This document shows positions 10,905 through 22,855 of a stretch of 64,000 nt of DNA, in pieces. Position numbers and translations under genes: made by a program. The stretch is from Anisodus tanguticus (Eukaryota > Streptophyta > Magnoliopsida > Solanales > Solanaceae), in NCBI GenBank assembly GCA_034509755.1, contig CM067548.1:11615188-11679187 (forward strand), read 5' to 3'. Within the stretch, counting starts at the first letter, position 1. Every line of letters begins with the position of its first letter. The notes beneath the pieces were generated by a model, which saw only the letters and a list, made by a program, of their open reading frames with translations, did no database searches and was not told where the DNA came from.

Positions 10905-12235
10905 CGCTTTTTGCTTGCTCTTTAAACAAGTGCGGGTATCTAGACTTCATGTCCTCTTCTGCTTTCCATGTAGCCTCCTCAACTTTCTGACTTATCCATA
11001 GCACTTCACTGAGGCAACTTCTTTAGTTATCAACTTGCGAACCTGACGATATAATACCTCTTCATAGGTTAGGCCATCCTTAACTGTGATGGATTCGGTA
11101 GGAACAACCAGTGACAGATCTCCCATACACTTACTCAATATACATACATGAAACACTAGGTGCAAAACAACTAAGTCTTGTGGTAGTTCAAGCTCATAAG
11201 CCACTTGGACAATCCTTCGCATGATCATGTACGGTCCGATACATCTGGGACTGAGTTTTCCCTTCTTTCCAAACCTTATTACACCCTTCATAGGTGAAAC
11301 TTTCAGAAACACCCAATCATCAATCTGAAACTCCAAGTCTCTACGCCTCACGTATGAATAGGACTTTTGGCGACTATGAGACATTTTCAAATGCTTCTGA
11401 ATCAACTTGACTTTCTCCATAGCCTGATGGATGAAGTCCGGCCCTAACAATTCTGATTCACCAACTTCGAACCAATTAATTGGTGATCTATACCTTCTGC
11501 TATATAGAGCTTCGAACAGTGCCATCTTGATACTAGCATGGTAACTATTATTATAAGAAAATTTAATAATGGGCAAGTGATAGTCCCAATTACCTTTGAA
11601 ATCAAGGACACATGCCCTCAACATATCCTCAAGGATCTGAATAGTACGCTCTGCCTGGCCATCTGTCTGAAGGTGAAAAGTTGTGCTGAGATTTACCTTG
11701 TTGCCCAATCCTTTCTGAAAGGACTTCCAAAAGTTCGAAGTGAACTGAGTACCACGATCTAAAATAATATACACATGGGTCCTATGAAGTCTGATAATTT
11801 CTTAGATATACAACTTGGCATAGTCTTCTACTAAATTCGTGGTCTTGATTGGTAAAAATATGTTGATTTAGTAAGTCGGTCCACGATCACCCAAATCGAA
11901 TTATGCCTTTGGGATGAGCGAGGTAAACCTGTTATGAAGTCCATATTTATCATCTCCCATTTTCAAACAGGAATGTTAATGTTCTGAGCTAACCCACCGA
12001 GCCTCTGGTGTTCGACTTTCACTTGTTGATAATTTGGACACTTTGCTACAAAGTCTGCTACATTCCTCTTCATATCGTTCCACCAATAAATTTCTTTAAG
12101 ATCATGGTAAATCTTTGTAGAAGCTGGGTGAATGGAATACTTGGAGTTGTGAACTTCTGCCATAATTCGCTCTTTGAGTCCATCCACATCTGGAACACAC
12201 AACCTGCCTCGGTACCTCAAAGTACCATCATCTCC
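10905..12235 (-). pseudogene. Integrase with chromodomain-like tail, element A
   Basis: Integrase inserts the cDNA into the genome. The zinc-binding N-terminus is at 11963-12220: HNSKYSIHP then KCPNYQQVK, where the second Cys of the usual CPNCQQ is Tyr. The first catalytic Asp lies in IWVIVDRLTKS near 11880. An open frame at 10992-11774 carries the second Asp (ILDRGTQFTSNFW) and the Glu (TDGQAERTIQILEDML), then the GPY motif (KLSPRCIGPYMIMRRI) and HLVFHVCILSKCMGD. A frameshift near 10990 separates the last residues, VEEATWKAEEDMKSRYPHLF, a chromodomain-like tail thought to guide insertion to heterochromatin. Stops lie between 11775 and 11962. Confidence 0.85.
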
Positions 12236-12399
12236 CCATATTCAAAAGTCGTAGGCTTATGCTTGTGAATCCCCTCCTTCAGGTGCAACAAATAGGGATC
12301 ATTGAATTATTTTTCCTTTATTTCAACTAGTAAGGAGGACTCGAACCTGTTCTGGACAACCACACCACTATCTTCTAAGTCCAAAAGTCGAACTCCTAA

Positions 12400-13659
12400 A
12401 CTGGCTAATCAGTGAACTTCCTTCACCATAAATCTCTTTTCTTTTTCAACATGAGCTAACCTTCCAATGGATCGCCGAATAAGAGCATCGGCTACCACAT
12501 TAGCTTTTCCCGGATGGTAGAGAACATCCACATCATAATCCTTTAACAACTCAAGCCATATCCTTTGTCTAAGATTCAACTCTCACTACTTGAAAATATA
12601 TTGAAAGATCTTATGATCTGTGAAAATGTCAATGTGGACTCCATACAAATAATGGCGCCATATCGTAAGCGCGAAAACCACGACTACCAATTCTAAATCG
12701 TGAGCCGGATAGTTCTTTTTATGAGGCTTAAGTTGTCTGGATGCATAAGATATAACCTTACCATGCTATATTAAAACACATCCGAGACCAATTCCTGACG
12801 CATCACAATACACTACGAACCCTTCGGTTCCTTCTAGCAATGTTAACACTGGAACAAAAGTTAGTCTCATTTTCAATTCTTCAAAACTACACTCACATGC
12901 ATCTAACCACTGAAATTTAACTTTCTTCTGAGTTAATACAATCAACGGAGCTGAGATGGAGGAAACACCCTTTACAAAGCATCTGTAATAGCCTGCCAGA
13001 CCCAAGAAACTTCGTATCTCTGTAGCAGAAGTGGGTCTGGGCCAATTCTTTACAACGTCTATTTTATGAAAATAAAATTGTACGCCTTCTCCTGAAATCA
13101 CATGGCCTAAGATCGCTACTGACATTAGCCAAAATTTACACTTAAAACACTTTGCATAAATTTTGCGGTCCTGAAGTGTCCGCAACACTATCCTGAGATG
13201 TTTTGTATGGTCAGCCTCACTACGGGAATAAATCATAATATCATCAATGAAGACAATGACGAAAAAGTCGAGGTAAGGTTTGAAAAACCTGTTCATAAGG
13301 TCCATGAAAGTAGTTGTTGCATTCGTCAATCCGAATGACATAACACAAAATTTAAAATGACCATAACGAGTTCTAAAGGCGATTTTCAGAATGTCAACTT
13401 TCTTAACCTTAAGATGATGGTACCCTGATCTGAGGTCAATATTGAAATAACATTGGCCACCCTTGAAGTTGGTCAAATAAGTCATAGATTCTGGGAAGAT
13501 GATATTTGTCTTGATGGTAATCTTGTTCAACTATTGGTAGTCGATTTACATACGCATAGATCCATCCTTCTTTCGGACAAACAAGACAGGTGCACCCCAA
13601 TGTGAGACACTTGGCCTAATAAATCCCTTATCCAGGAGATCTTTCAACTAGACCTTTAA
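12400..13659 (-). pseudogene. Reverse transcriptase and RNase H, element A
   Basis: RT copies element RNA into DNA and RNase H removes the template. The N-terminal part (13531-13659) reads KGFIRPSVSHWGAPVLFV and KKDGSMRM then a stop. The open frame 12766-13530 holds FNIDLRSGYHH (first catalytic Asp) and VFIDDIMIYS (the Asp pair), then FLGLAGYYRCFVKGVS, and it enters RNase H with VVYCDASGIGLGCVL. The rest of RNase H (12400-12765) survives with a stop after the L-G-C-V-L-I strand. The tail of the domain, with DALIRRSIG in place of the usual DALSRK, is near 12470. The catalytic residues are kept, so decay is by nonsense and frameshift changes. Confidence 0.85.
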
Positions 13660-14613
13660 TTATCTTAACTCTACTGGAGCCATTCTATATGGTGGAATAG
13701 ATATTGGCTTAGTGTCGGGATGTAAATCAATTCCAAAGTCAATCTTCCTATCGGGAGGAACTCCGAGAAGATATTCAAGAAAGACTTCTGGAAACTTGCT
13801 GACAATTGGTACGGATTGAAGAGTTGGGGTTTGGGTATCTGTATCCCTGACCCGAACTAGATGGTAAATGTTCCCCTTGGATATCATCTTTCTGGCTTTA
13901 AGATAGGAAATAAACCTACCTAGGGGTGCTACTGCATCACCCTTCCATTTTATGACCGGCTCATTAGGAAATTCAAAACTCATAATTTTGGTTCTACAGC
14001 CTACTATGGAATAACATGAAGACAACCAAATTATGGCCATGATTACATCGAAGTCTAACATTTCTAATTCTACCAAATCGGCTATTGTACTGGTGTGATA
14101 GACTTTAACTGTACATATCCTATACACTTGTCTAGCTATAACTGACTCTCCAACTGGAGTGGACACTTCAAAGGGTTCGTGAAACGTTTTTGGCTCTATC
14201 CCAAATTTCTTAGCAATAAATGAGGTTACATATGACAGAGTGGATCCAAGATCTATAAGGGGATAAACGTCAAAAGTGAAAACAATTAGTATACTTATAA
14301 CAACATCTGCACGGGCCTCTGTATCCTGACGACTGGCTAATGCATATAAGTGGTGGTTCGGACCTCCGCCTATGTTTCCAGACTTAGATGCACCACGCCC
14401 TGACTGGGCTTGAGAATTGCGAGGAGTTGCTGAAGTTGTGGACTGATCCACATTACCTATGGTACCCTGTCTCACTGATGGACAATCTCTATGAAAGTGA
14501 CCTTGCTGGCCACACCCATAACAGATGTCCATGTACAAGCGACATTCCCCTGCATGCCTCTTACTACACTTATTGCAAACCAGAATATCATACATCTTCT
14601 GACCCACGAACAT
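13660..14613 (-). pseudogene. Zinc knuckle, aspartic protease and linker to RT, element A
   Basis: This is one of the longest frames in the window (317 residues). It contains the nucleocapsid zinc knuckle CYGCGQQGHFHRDC (C-x2-C-x4-H-x4-C, complete), then a GRGASKSGN linker, then the protease centred on FDVYPLIDLGSTLSYV, with DLGS at the place of the usual D-(S/T/P)-G triad. LDFDVIMAIIWLS corresponds to the FDVILGMDWL strand of these proteases, with the M-D lost. It ends ISIPPYRMAPVELR, the entry to RT. Pol and gag are fused in this group, so this is a middle section of one polyprotein. Confidence 0.85.
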
Positions 14614-14734
14614 GCTACCCTAAAATTCTATCTCCTCTAATTATTCATGAACTTTGGGATTGGGGCAGTGGATGAAGATAAAGCAGGTTCCGATGACCTA
14701 TTCTTGAAGAACTACCTATTTCCACCTCCACGTG

Positions 14735-15628
14735 ATCACCCATGGTTGAAGTTACCTACAGACTTAGCTCTTTTGTTAAATTCCATGTCTTTATCCTTCT
14801 GTAGCGCATCTTCTTCCTTCACTCTGCTCTCATTGCCTTGTACTAATGCAACCATTTTAGTAATGGCCGTTTCTCTATTTTGAGCAGCAATGTTAGCATC
14901 ACCGAACATATAGGGGTCAAGACCCGCCACAAATCACCTAACTTTGGCTCTCATAACTGGAACTATGCGTGGAGCATACTTAGCTAAAGAAACAAAGTTG
15001 AGGTAGTACTCATTCACACTCCTACCATTCTTTTTGAGCTTCTCAAATTCAAAAGCCTTTGCCTCCCTGACATCTAGCGGCTGGAAATGTTCAATGAAAG
15101 CATCTGCAAATTCATACCAAGTCGCAGGAGACGCACCTTCTCCTCGGGTCTGCTCCCATGACTCATACCAAATATTAGCATCATTTTGCAACTGATAAGC
15201 TCCAAAATCTGCTGCCTCTATTTAAGTAGCATGCATAACATGAAAAATATTTCATAGCACGTCAATTAAATTCTATAGATCCTCTGCCTAACTAGACCCT
15301 GTGAACACTGGAGGCTCCATACGTAGAAATTCCGAGGTCCTGGAATTGGACGACTCTCTACTGGCACCTGCACTTGGAGTCTTTCCCTAACATTGAGCTT
15401 GTGTGGCCACAATCCGGGTGAGCAGCTGAATAACTCCTCTAACATCCAGGTTAGTAGAACTAGGCGACAGAACTGGAGTACAAACCTCCGCAGGCCCTCT
15501 AATAGAAGGTGGGGGTAGTGTACCCGAGGTGGCTCTTTGAGCTTGAGTATCCACCTCATGAGTAGCATTATCAATAACTCTTGACTAGTAGCTGAAGTAC
15601 TCTTGGTGTACTTCCTTTTAGTAGTCAT
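14735..15628 (-). pseudogene. gag, element A
   Basis: The start codon is at 15628 (MTTKRKYTKSTSATSQE). The capsid region reads MEPPVFTGSS near 15320, then NDANIWYESWEQTRGEG and WYEFADAFIEHFQPLDVRE on an open frame at 14934-15191, then MAGLDPYMFGDANIAAQN at 14736-14930. The order and motifs match the retrotransposon gag family. A premature stop after about 80 residues, another in the segment before NLIDVL, and a frame break near 14932 inactivate it. The PBS lies about 200 bp upstream, a normal leader length. Confidence 0.8.
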
Positions 15629-15825
15629 TTTTTTAAATTCATAATTTGAATGAGTTAGAAGAATTCCTGAAAGTACTGCTCTAACTGAATGATCTAGAGT
15701 ATGAAAGAAGTGAGACAATCCTAAATGTATTGGTGGTCAACTGTTTACATGTGTGGTGTGCACACACACATAAAAGTGACCCCACGATACATGATTTCAT
15801 AGACTCCGTACGACACTTGAACCTA

Positions 15826-15838
15826 GCCTCTGATACCA
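15826..15838 (-). promoter_or_regulatory. Primer binding site of element A
   Basis: On the minus strand it reads tggtatcagaggc, a near match to the initiator-Met tRNA type PBS, 5 bp from the LTR boundary at 15844. Confidence 0.85.
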
Positions 15839-15843
15839 AGCTT

Positions 15844-17186
15844 TGTCATGTCCCGAACCATGGCTTGGGAAAAACACGGCACTCGGTGCCTGATTGCATG
15901 TGACCGAGCGAACCACATGGCTTGCTGAGTCAACATGAAAATCAAAAGCATGCAATAACAATGATTAAAATATGTAAAACTGTACTATAAATATAGTCTC
16001 AAATATAATATCAGAAATATCTGAATAACGTAATAAGTCTTAATATCTAACATGACATGACATATTAGACTAGTCTATGAAACCTCTAAATGTGAGTCTG
16101 ACTACAAACTTGTTTTACCAGGACAAAGCCCTATCATACAAAGCATAACATAATATAATTAAACTGACACCCCGAATGAAATGGGGTTCCCAATAGCTAA
16201 TACTGATGAAATCCTAGCGAACTGATCCGTCGTCCTGAAACTCCGTACCTGCACTATGAGGTTCGGGCCCCGGGCAAAAGGGACGTAAGTACATTTGAAC
16301 TGTACTATATGTAAAGCAATTGAATGAATAAGCAAGCACAATAAATAATAGGAATATGAAACTGAACAGAAATTTGTAACCTGAGCATGAGCATGTATAA
16401 TATCTGACATGCATGTAATAAAACATGGTAAAGTAATTTTATTGGAAGAGCTTTAGTATAAGCGACGTGTAACCACCACGTGAGAATGTGGCGTCTGATC
16501 TCTGCTCGATCAGCTAAGCCATCTCGTACCTTACCGAGGTACGAGACATGAACATGACATGAATGGATCCAATAATCCCTTGTGGGTAACATGAATGAAT
16601 CGTCCTAACTGGGCGGATCGATCCTTATCATACGTTGGCATACGTAGTTTCAGGTATTAAACCTTCTCGGTAATTTGTGCAACTCCCAAAATATGAACAT
16701 GAATATAAGTGGCTTAACAACCCATGTATTTCATAATATAACTTGTAAATGAAATTTATGAATATAGTATAACATGTGTAGTTGTAATATAACTTGCAAG
16801 AGGTCAGAAAACATGTAAAGTTCATATAATGGAATGATATTGGTTCATGACATGCATTTAAGAACCCATGAAATTCAATGTATGGGCGTTCATGGATTGC
16901 GGATGGATTCATGATAATATAAATGAAATATCAAGAACACAATTAACGAATTGATAATTTATACATGGCATATAATAATACATATAGTTAGGGTTATCAT
17001 GATCTTAGAATAAAACCCTAAGCTTGTGGAATAATAATGTTCTCATACATGGATAGAAGTTCTACATACCTTAATCGCTCCTCAACACCAAAGAAGAATC
17101 CAAACTTTGAGGAAGAATCCCAAAAATCAGAACTTGAATCCTTAAAAAAAATCCTAGCATTGTAAAGTAGTTACTTGTTAATAATC
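15844..17186 (-). repeat. 5' LTR of element A, outer part missing
   Basis: It begins tgtcatgtcccgaacc on the + strand. Homology to the other LTR stops near 17186 (ttgttaataat), leaving about 640 bp of the outer LTR absent. A 307-bp segment (16725-17031) is identical to 9501-9807 although both flanks differ at many sites. Confidence 0.85.
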
Positions 17187-18154
17187 CGTACCTCAAACAG
17201 TATCTAAACAAATGATATATTAGAGAATAAAACAGCTAGAAGTATCACCTAATTAGAAGAAGTCATATGTCACAGTACATGCCAATCTCTTTTGAATTAT
17301 GATAAGATATACCATACTCGAATACATATAGATAGCAGAAACAGTTTTATAGTCATTCACATTATTTAGGTCCTTAGGTGGTCTCGTTATCTATCCCATG
17401 CTTTATCTATAATTTAATAATAGTCAGAGAGGATTGATGACTATGGAATGGAATTAGTAATCAATTCCATTGTAAAGAAGTAGTACAAGCTAAGGCTGCC
17501 ACCGATTTGGCTTCTTTCACTTACCTAGGATGGCAACAATGGGCTGACCAAAAGACTAGAAGATACTAAATTATACCTAAAAAAGCTCTCCTTTCCCCCT
17601 TCTTTTAAATGTGTTTGTTGCAGTTGTTGTGTTGTAGTGTTACATTTATGTTGTTGGGCCCCTCTAAAATGTTGACGCATTTGTATTTTATCCTCTGACA
17701 CACAACTGACAATACATTTAAGAATTCGAGAAACATAATTATCCATTGTATGCATGTGTATATGGTAGGTAAAGATTAGAGAATCCCAGATGTTTTTTAA
17801 AATAACCATTTGGTAGTCGTAAAACTAACCAGATTAATTTTGATTAAGTCGCATAGCGTTTCTTACCAGGGATTTTTGTCAGTGTATGCCCTGAAGGATT
17901 TTACTTTGTGTTGGGCTGATTCTATATAAAAAGCAGAATCTTAGTAGGAGAAAACAAGTTCTTGAGAGAAGCTTAAAATAGCTAATTTATTCATTGTGTA
18001 AAATTTTTAGTAGGTTGGAACTTGATTTTCACTTTATGTCTGTTACAATATAGCTACAGTAACTTTAAATATCATATTGAAGTGCTTATACACTCAAGTG
18101 ATAGGTAAAGGATTCTTCTATCTACATTACTTAGAACACAAATTAAAGTAGTTG
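17187..18154. other. No gene seen
   Basis: AT-rich sequence following the truncated LTR. The longest frame (17525-17809, minus) shows no recognisable domain. Confidence 0.4.
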
Positions 18155-18276
18155 AGACTTACATCTTGCATTAGGGTAGACTGTCTACATCACACTTCTT
18201 GGGGTGCAACCTTTCCTAGACCCTGCTAACGCGGGATGCTTTGTGCATCGGGCTGCCCTTTTTTTAGACTTACATC
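18155..18276 (+). mobile_element. 5'-truncated TS/SolS-like SINE with target-site duplication
   Basis: The 100-bp insert (18166-18265) reads ttgcattagggtagactg ... agaccctgctaacgcgggatgctttgtgcatcgggctgccc plus a T run. This is the 3' half of the Solanaceae TS/SolS SINE consensus as I remember it. It is bounded by perfect 11-bp repeats agacttacatc at 18155-18165 and 18266-18276. The tRNA-derived promoter half is missing, so it cannot be transcribed by RNA polymerase III. Confidence 0.85.
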
Positions 18277-18794
18277 ACTACCTTCTATTTTTCATCATAC
18301 TACAACACATGGCATGGATAACAAAAACCTGGAAGAATTTATATACATGAGTAAAGTCTTTTATTCAATAGGTTAAACGGTGCATGTATCTTTTGTTTTT
18401 TCTTTTTTCTTTCTTGTCTGACGTTATGCAGAATGGTAACAGATAACAAGTGAAAGTGAAAGAAAACTCTAATTTTAAATTTCTATTATGTAGTTATTTG
18501 TTTTTTCAAAGCTTTGATTTACTCTAAATGACGTTCCTTAAACCAATACCAAAAGTCGAATCAGGTATAGACACTCTTTCATGAAGGGGCAATGGTTGTA
18601 CTTAGAAATTTCTTTTTTTGGTTGAATATTCTTCATTGTGTCAAATATTGGATAAAGAAAAGGAAGTATATTACTTTTATTGTCCTTCAAATTGTACCAA
18701 ACATCTCAAAGAACTTTGCACCCGACCATTAAACGTAATTTCAAATGAAGTACGAACACACAATCAAATTAGTTATATTGAATTTAATTCTCCA
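18277..18794. other. No gene seen
   Basis: AT-rich flank between the SINE and the LINE tail. The short frame at 18618-18845 runs into the LINE and is not credible. Confidence 0.4.
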
Positions 18795-19279
18795 TACAAC
18801 AACATACCCAGTGAAACCCCACAATGTGGGGTCTGGAGAGAGTAGTGTAACACAGACCTTACCTCTACCTTGGTAGGTAGAGCGACTATTTCTGGGAGAC
18901 CCTCAGCTCAAGACAAAGCATAATCTCAAGTGAAGCAACCACAACAATACAAGAGAATCGGTCAGACCCAGACAAGAAATTAAAGCAATATGAACATGCT
19001 GATAACAAAATCGAATACGCCATGGTAGCGCATTCTGCCAGGAAGAAGCATTAGCTAACTTAGATAAATAATATCAACAAAGTACACTAGGGAAGACATA
19101 GCAGCAGAAATCAAACTACAAGGGACTATAAAGCAATATTGCGCCTATAAGTGTGATAGGCTAATCGGGCCTACAGTAATAACACTACAACTATCATTTT
19201 GTAAGCGTAAGTTGGACTGCGTTCGACTACCTACTACCCTTCTACCATAATCCGTCTCCTCCACAATCCCCTATCTAAG

Positions 19280-21300
19280 GTCATGTCCCAGTAAGTTGCA
19301 CCTGTATCATATCCTGTCTAATCACCTCTCCCCAAACTTCTTCGGCCTACCTCTACCCCTTCTGAACCCGTCCATAGCCAACCTCTCACACCTTCGCACT
19401 GGGAAATATGTGTCTCTCCTCTGCACATGCCCGAACCATCTCAACCTCGCATCCCGCATCTTATCCTCCACCGAGCCACTCCCACTTTGTCTCTGATATC
19501 TTCATTTCTAATTTTATCTCTCCTTGTATGCCCACACATCCATGTCATCATCCTCATCTCCGCAACTTTTATATTTTGTATGTGCGAAGTCTTGACTGGA
19601 CAACACTCCGCCCCATACAACATAGTCGGTCTAACCACTACCCTATAGAACTTGCCTTTAAGTTTTGGTGGCACCTTCTTGTCTCACAAAACTCCAGATG
19701 CGACCCTCCATTTCATCCACCCTGCACCAATACGATGTCTGACATGGTCATCAATTTCTCTATTCCCTTGGATAATAGACCCTAGGTACTTGAAGCTTCC
19801 TTTCTTTGGAATGACCTGAGTACCAAGTATCACCTTCACGCCTGTCTCAAGGTCACTCCCGTTGCTGAACTTACACTCTAATTTTTTGTTTTGGTCCAAC
19901 TCAACCTGAACCCTTTAGACTCCAGAGTCTTTCTCCAAACCTCCAGTTTGGCGTTCACTCCGCTGCGAGTCTTATCAATCAGGACTATGTCATCTGTGAA
20001 TAACATACACTATGGTACCTCCCATTGGATTTGTTGCATCAGTCCGTCCATCACCAAGGCAAATAGGAATGGGCTAAGAGCTGATCCCTGGTGCATCCCC
20101 ATCATTAGTGGAAAGTACTCCGAGTCTCCTCCTATTTTCTGTACCCTAGTCTTGACTCCATCATACATATCCTTGATCGCCCTAGTGTACACGATAGATA
20201 CACCTCTAGCCTCCAAACATCTCCATAGAACCTCCATAGGGACTTTGTCGTATGCCTTCTTGAGGTCAATGAAAACCATATGTAAGTCTCTCTTCCTCTT
20301 CTTATACTGCTCCACCAACCTCTTAATAAGATGAATGACTTCAGTAGTCGAATGCCCCGGCATGAATCCAAAGAGGTTCTCAGAAATAGACACGCCTCTC
20401 CTCACCCTCATCTCCACGACCCTTTCCCAAACTTTGATAGTCAACAGCTTGATACCCCTATAGTTGTTGCAACTCTGGATATCACCTATGTTTTTGTACA
20501 AAGGAATCATTATACTCCACCTTCATTCTTCGGGCATTCTTGCCATCTTAAAAATGACGTTAAACAACTTAGTTAGCCACTCCAAACCTGCCTTGCCTGC
20601 GCTCTTTCAAAATTCAACTGAGATTTCATCAGGTTCGGTCGCTCGTTCCCTGCGCATCTTGCGAACAACACTCTTAACCTTCTCAACCTTAATGCTTCTA
20701 CAATACCCAAAATCTCGGTACCTACCAGAATACTCCAGATCTCCCAGCACAATGTCTCCATCTCTTTTTTCGTTCAAGAGTTTATGAAAGTAAAACTGCT
20801 ACCTCCGCCTAATATGCGCTTCCTCCACCAGTACTTTACCATCATCGTCCTTGATGCACCTCACGTGATCCAAGTCACGGGCCCCTCTCTCTTGCCTTGG
20901 ATAGTCTGTACAACTTCTTATCCCCATTTTTCTCATCTAATTCCACATACATGTATTCAAAAGCTGCCATTTTCCCCACCGTAATCGCTAGCTTTGCCTC
21001 CTTCCTCGCCATCTTATACAGTTCCCTATTCGTCAATTTCTCCACCTCATCCTTGCTTTCTACCAATTTCGCATACGCCGCTTTCTTCACTTCCACCTTA
21101 TCTTGAACTTTACCATTCCACCACCAGTCCCCTCGATGCCCACCACGGTTACCCCGCGAGGCTCCTAGCACTTCTCTAGATACCTCTCAAATGCAACTCG
21201 CCGTCCTATCCCACATACCGGTCGCATCCCCACTACTCCTCCAAGCCCTCTTGGCCATCAACTTCTCTCCCATCTCCTTTGCACTAGCCATGGTCAAACC
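19280..21300 (-). pseudogene. LINE reverse transcriptase and C-terminal region
   Basis: The RT copies LINE RNA at the nicked target. The open frame 20010-20510 contains NYRGIKLLTIKVWERVVE, then FGFMPGHSTTEVIHLIKRL, VFIDLKKAYDKVP (first catalytic Asp) and GMHQGSALSPFLFALVMD. Just past a stop the YADD-box equivalent reads MLFTDDIVLID near 19995, with the usual Ala replaced by Thr. The 19684-19899 frame has FKYLGSIIQGNREIDDHV, and 19441-19674 has KGKFYRVVVRPTMLYGAECC and RMMTWMCGHTRRDKI, the standard C-terminal region of plant LINE proteins. The upstream linker (20511-21300) is spread over three frames. Confidence 0.85.
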
Positions 21301-21325
21301 CCCCATTTGATTCTTAACCTGTCAT

Positions 21326-22171
21326 CTACAACCATTTTTTCTTCTCCATCTTGATCTCTAAATCCATCACCAAAAGCTTATGTCGGGTTGTAAGATCCTC
21401 CTTCGGAATAACATTGCAGTCTTTACAAAGATCTTTGTCAACCTTCTTAAGGAGCAGAAAGTCTATCTGAGTCTTAGCCACCAAACTACGGTAAGTCACC
21501 AAGTGCTCCTCCTTCTTCAGGAACCTCGAATTCGCTATCACCATCCTATAAGCTCTAGCGAACTCCAAAAGTGAGATGCCTCTCCCATTCATATCCTCGA
21601 GTCCAAAGACTCCATGCACGTCGACATAACCCCCCAGAAGTGACCCGAGATGTCCATTGGAATCCCCTCCTACAAATAACTTCTCAGTGGGTGGTATACC
21701 TCCTACCACGTCGTCCAAATACTCCCAATAGCGTCTCTTCTCCTCCTCGTCCAAGCCCGTCTGCGGCGCATAAACACTAATAATGTTCATAGTGGACCCT
21801 CAAACTACCAACTTAATCACCATTATCCTATCATTGACCCTCCTCACCTGTACTACCTGATCCCTTAGCTCGCTGTCTACCAAAATGCCTACCCTATTCC
21901 TATACTTCGACCTACCAAAGAACCATAACTTATACCCGTCTACATCCTCAGCCTTAGGTCCTACCCATTTGGTCTCCTGGACACATGCTATATTAGTCAT
22001 TCTTTTCTTAAGAATCTTAACTAGCTCTATGGACTTTTCCATTAAAGTCTCAATGTTCCAAGACCCTATTCTCAGCCTAGCATCTCCATTACCTAACTTA
22101 CCCTTCTTAAACCTTGCCCCCGTCCCTAACCGAGAACATGACCCTAGTCTACCATCAGTTACCAAAGCCAC
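21326..22171 (-). pseudogene. LINE apurinic-type endonuclease domain
   Basis: This EEP-family nuclease nicks the target DNA to start insertion. It is read in two frames. In the first (21800-22171) RIGSWNIETLMEK carries the catalytic Asn and ACVQETKWVG the Glu. In the second (21326-21790) MNIISVYAPQTGLDEEEKR leads to FVGGDSNGHLGSLLGGYVD with the Asp-Asn pair (the usual GDFN is GDSN here), then MNGRGISLLEFARAYRM, TQIDFLLLKK and TTRHKLLVMDLEI with the terminal His. The motif residues are retained, so inactivation comes from the frame break near 21795 rather than from the active site. Confidence 0.85.
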
Positions 22172-22402
22172 TAAAGCAAAAATAAAATAATATACTACTC
22201 AGACGTTTACCCTAAAACATGAAAGGATTCAAGTGCAAGCACAAGTTACCAAGAATCTAGAGGCAAGTAAAACTACTACGCCAAGAATGTTATAACTAAA
22301 GACAAGAAACGACAAAAATTCAACAAGGTTATGGACAAAGAATTGATACGGGCAATCGGAGGTACCAACTCCAGTTGAATCGAACCTGATTGCCAGCGAA
22401 AA

Positions 22403-22560
22403 TCACTGTTCACCATTACTGTTCGCGTCACTGTGTCCGACACTATTCACTATTGTTGTTTCTATCACTATTCACGCATTGTTCGCCGTCACTGTTCACG
22501 CAATGTTCGTCGTCACTATTTCTGGCACTGTTCACGCACTGAAGTACTATTCACCGGAAG
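22403..22560 (-). repeat. Degenerate GTGAACAGTG repeats in the LINE 5' untranslated region
   Basis: On the + strand the words cactgttcac, cactattcac and cgcattgttcg recur about ten times at 10-20 bp intervals, just upstream of the LINE reading frame. They may be internal promoter repeats (inference). An A-rich minus-strand T/C-rich stretch follows at 22600-22680. Confidence 0.7.
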
Positions 22561-22855
22561 TTTTCACCCAAAAATCGAGCACCTGCATAGATCTAGGAGA
22601 AAAAGAATACAAGAACAAGAAAAGGAACAAAAGAACAAAAACAAATGAAAGTTTGTAAAAAAGAAAATATTTTCCATCGCTGCCGGTGGGTGGTCGGAGC
22701 GGTGTTGTTGTGGTTCTACCGTCGTCGCCGGTGAGTGGTCGGAGCGGCACTGTTGGTGAGGTCCTGCCGTTAGAAATGAGGGGGTGTATGGGGAGGGGAT
22801 GGTGATATTACCATTGGGGTAGGTTAGAGAGATGAGAGAGAGAGGGGCCAAGATC

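Larger units (their letters stand above)
8611..17186 (-). mobile_element. Ty3/gypsy chromovirus-type retrotransposon A
   Basis: Element A reads on the minus strand: LTR (15844-17186), PBS, gag, zinc knuckle, protease, reverse transcriptase, RNase H, integrase, chromodomain-like tail, polypurine tract, LTR (8611-10650). The order RT-RH-IN is diagnostic of Ty3/gypsy, and the tail KVEEATWKAEEDM points to the Tekay/Del group of chromoviruses (inference). All catalytic domains are present but cut by stops and frameshifts, so it is dead. The right LTR has lost its outer part (U3), so target duplications cannot be tested. Confidence 0.9.
18795..22855 (-). mobile_element. RTE-type LINE retrotransposon
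   Basis: The 5' end is near 22855 and the 3' end near 18795. On the minus strand the element has a 5' untranslated region with short gtgaacagtg-like repeats, an endonuclease, a reverse transcriptase, a C-terminal region and a conserved 3' tail ending ctgggtatgttgttgta. Endonuclease-RT order in a single reading and the TTG-type tail instead of poly(A) suggest the RTE clade. Several frameshifts make it inactive. No target duplication was found; the right boundary abuts gypsy integrase directly and the left flank is unrelated, so one edge was probably rearranged. Confidence 0.85.

Noticed and set aside
20331..22190. Several + strand frames of 60-147 residues
   Set aside because: All are antisense to the LINE endonuclease and RT frames and have no domains.
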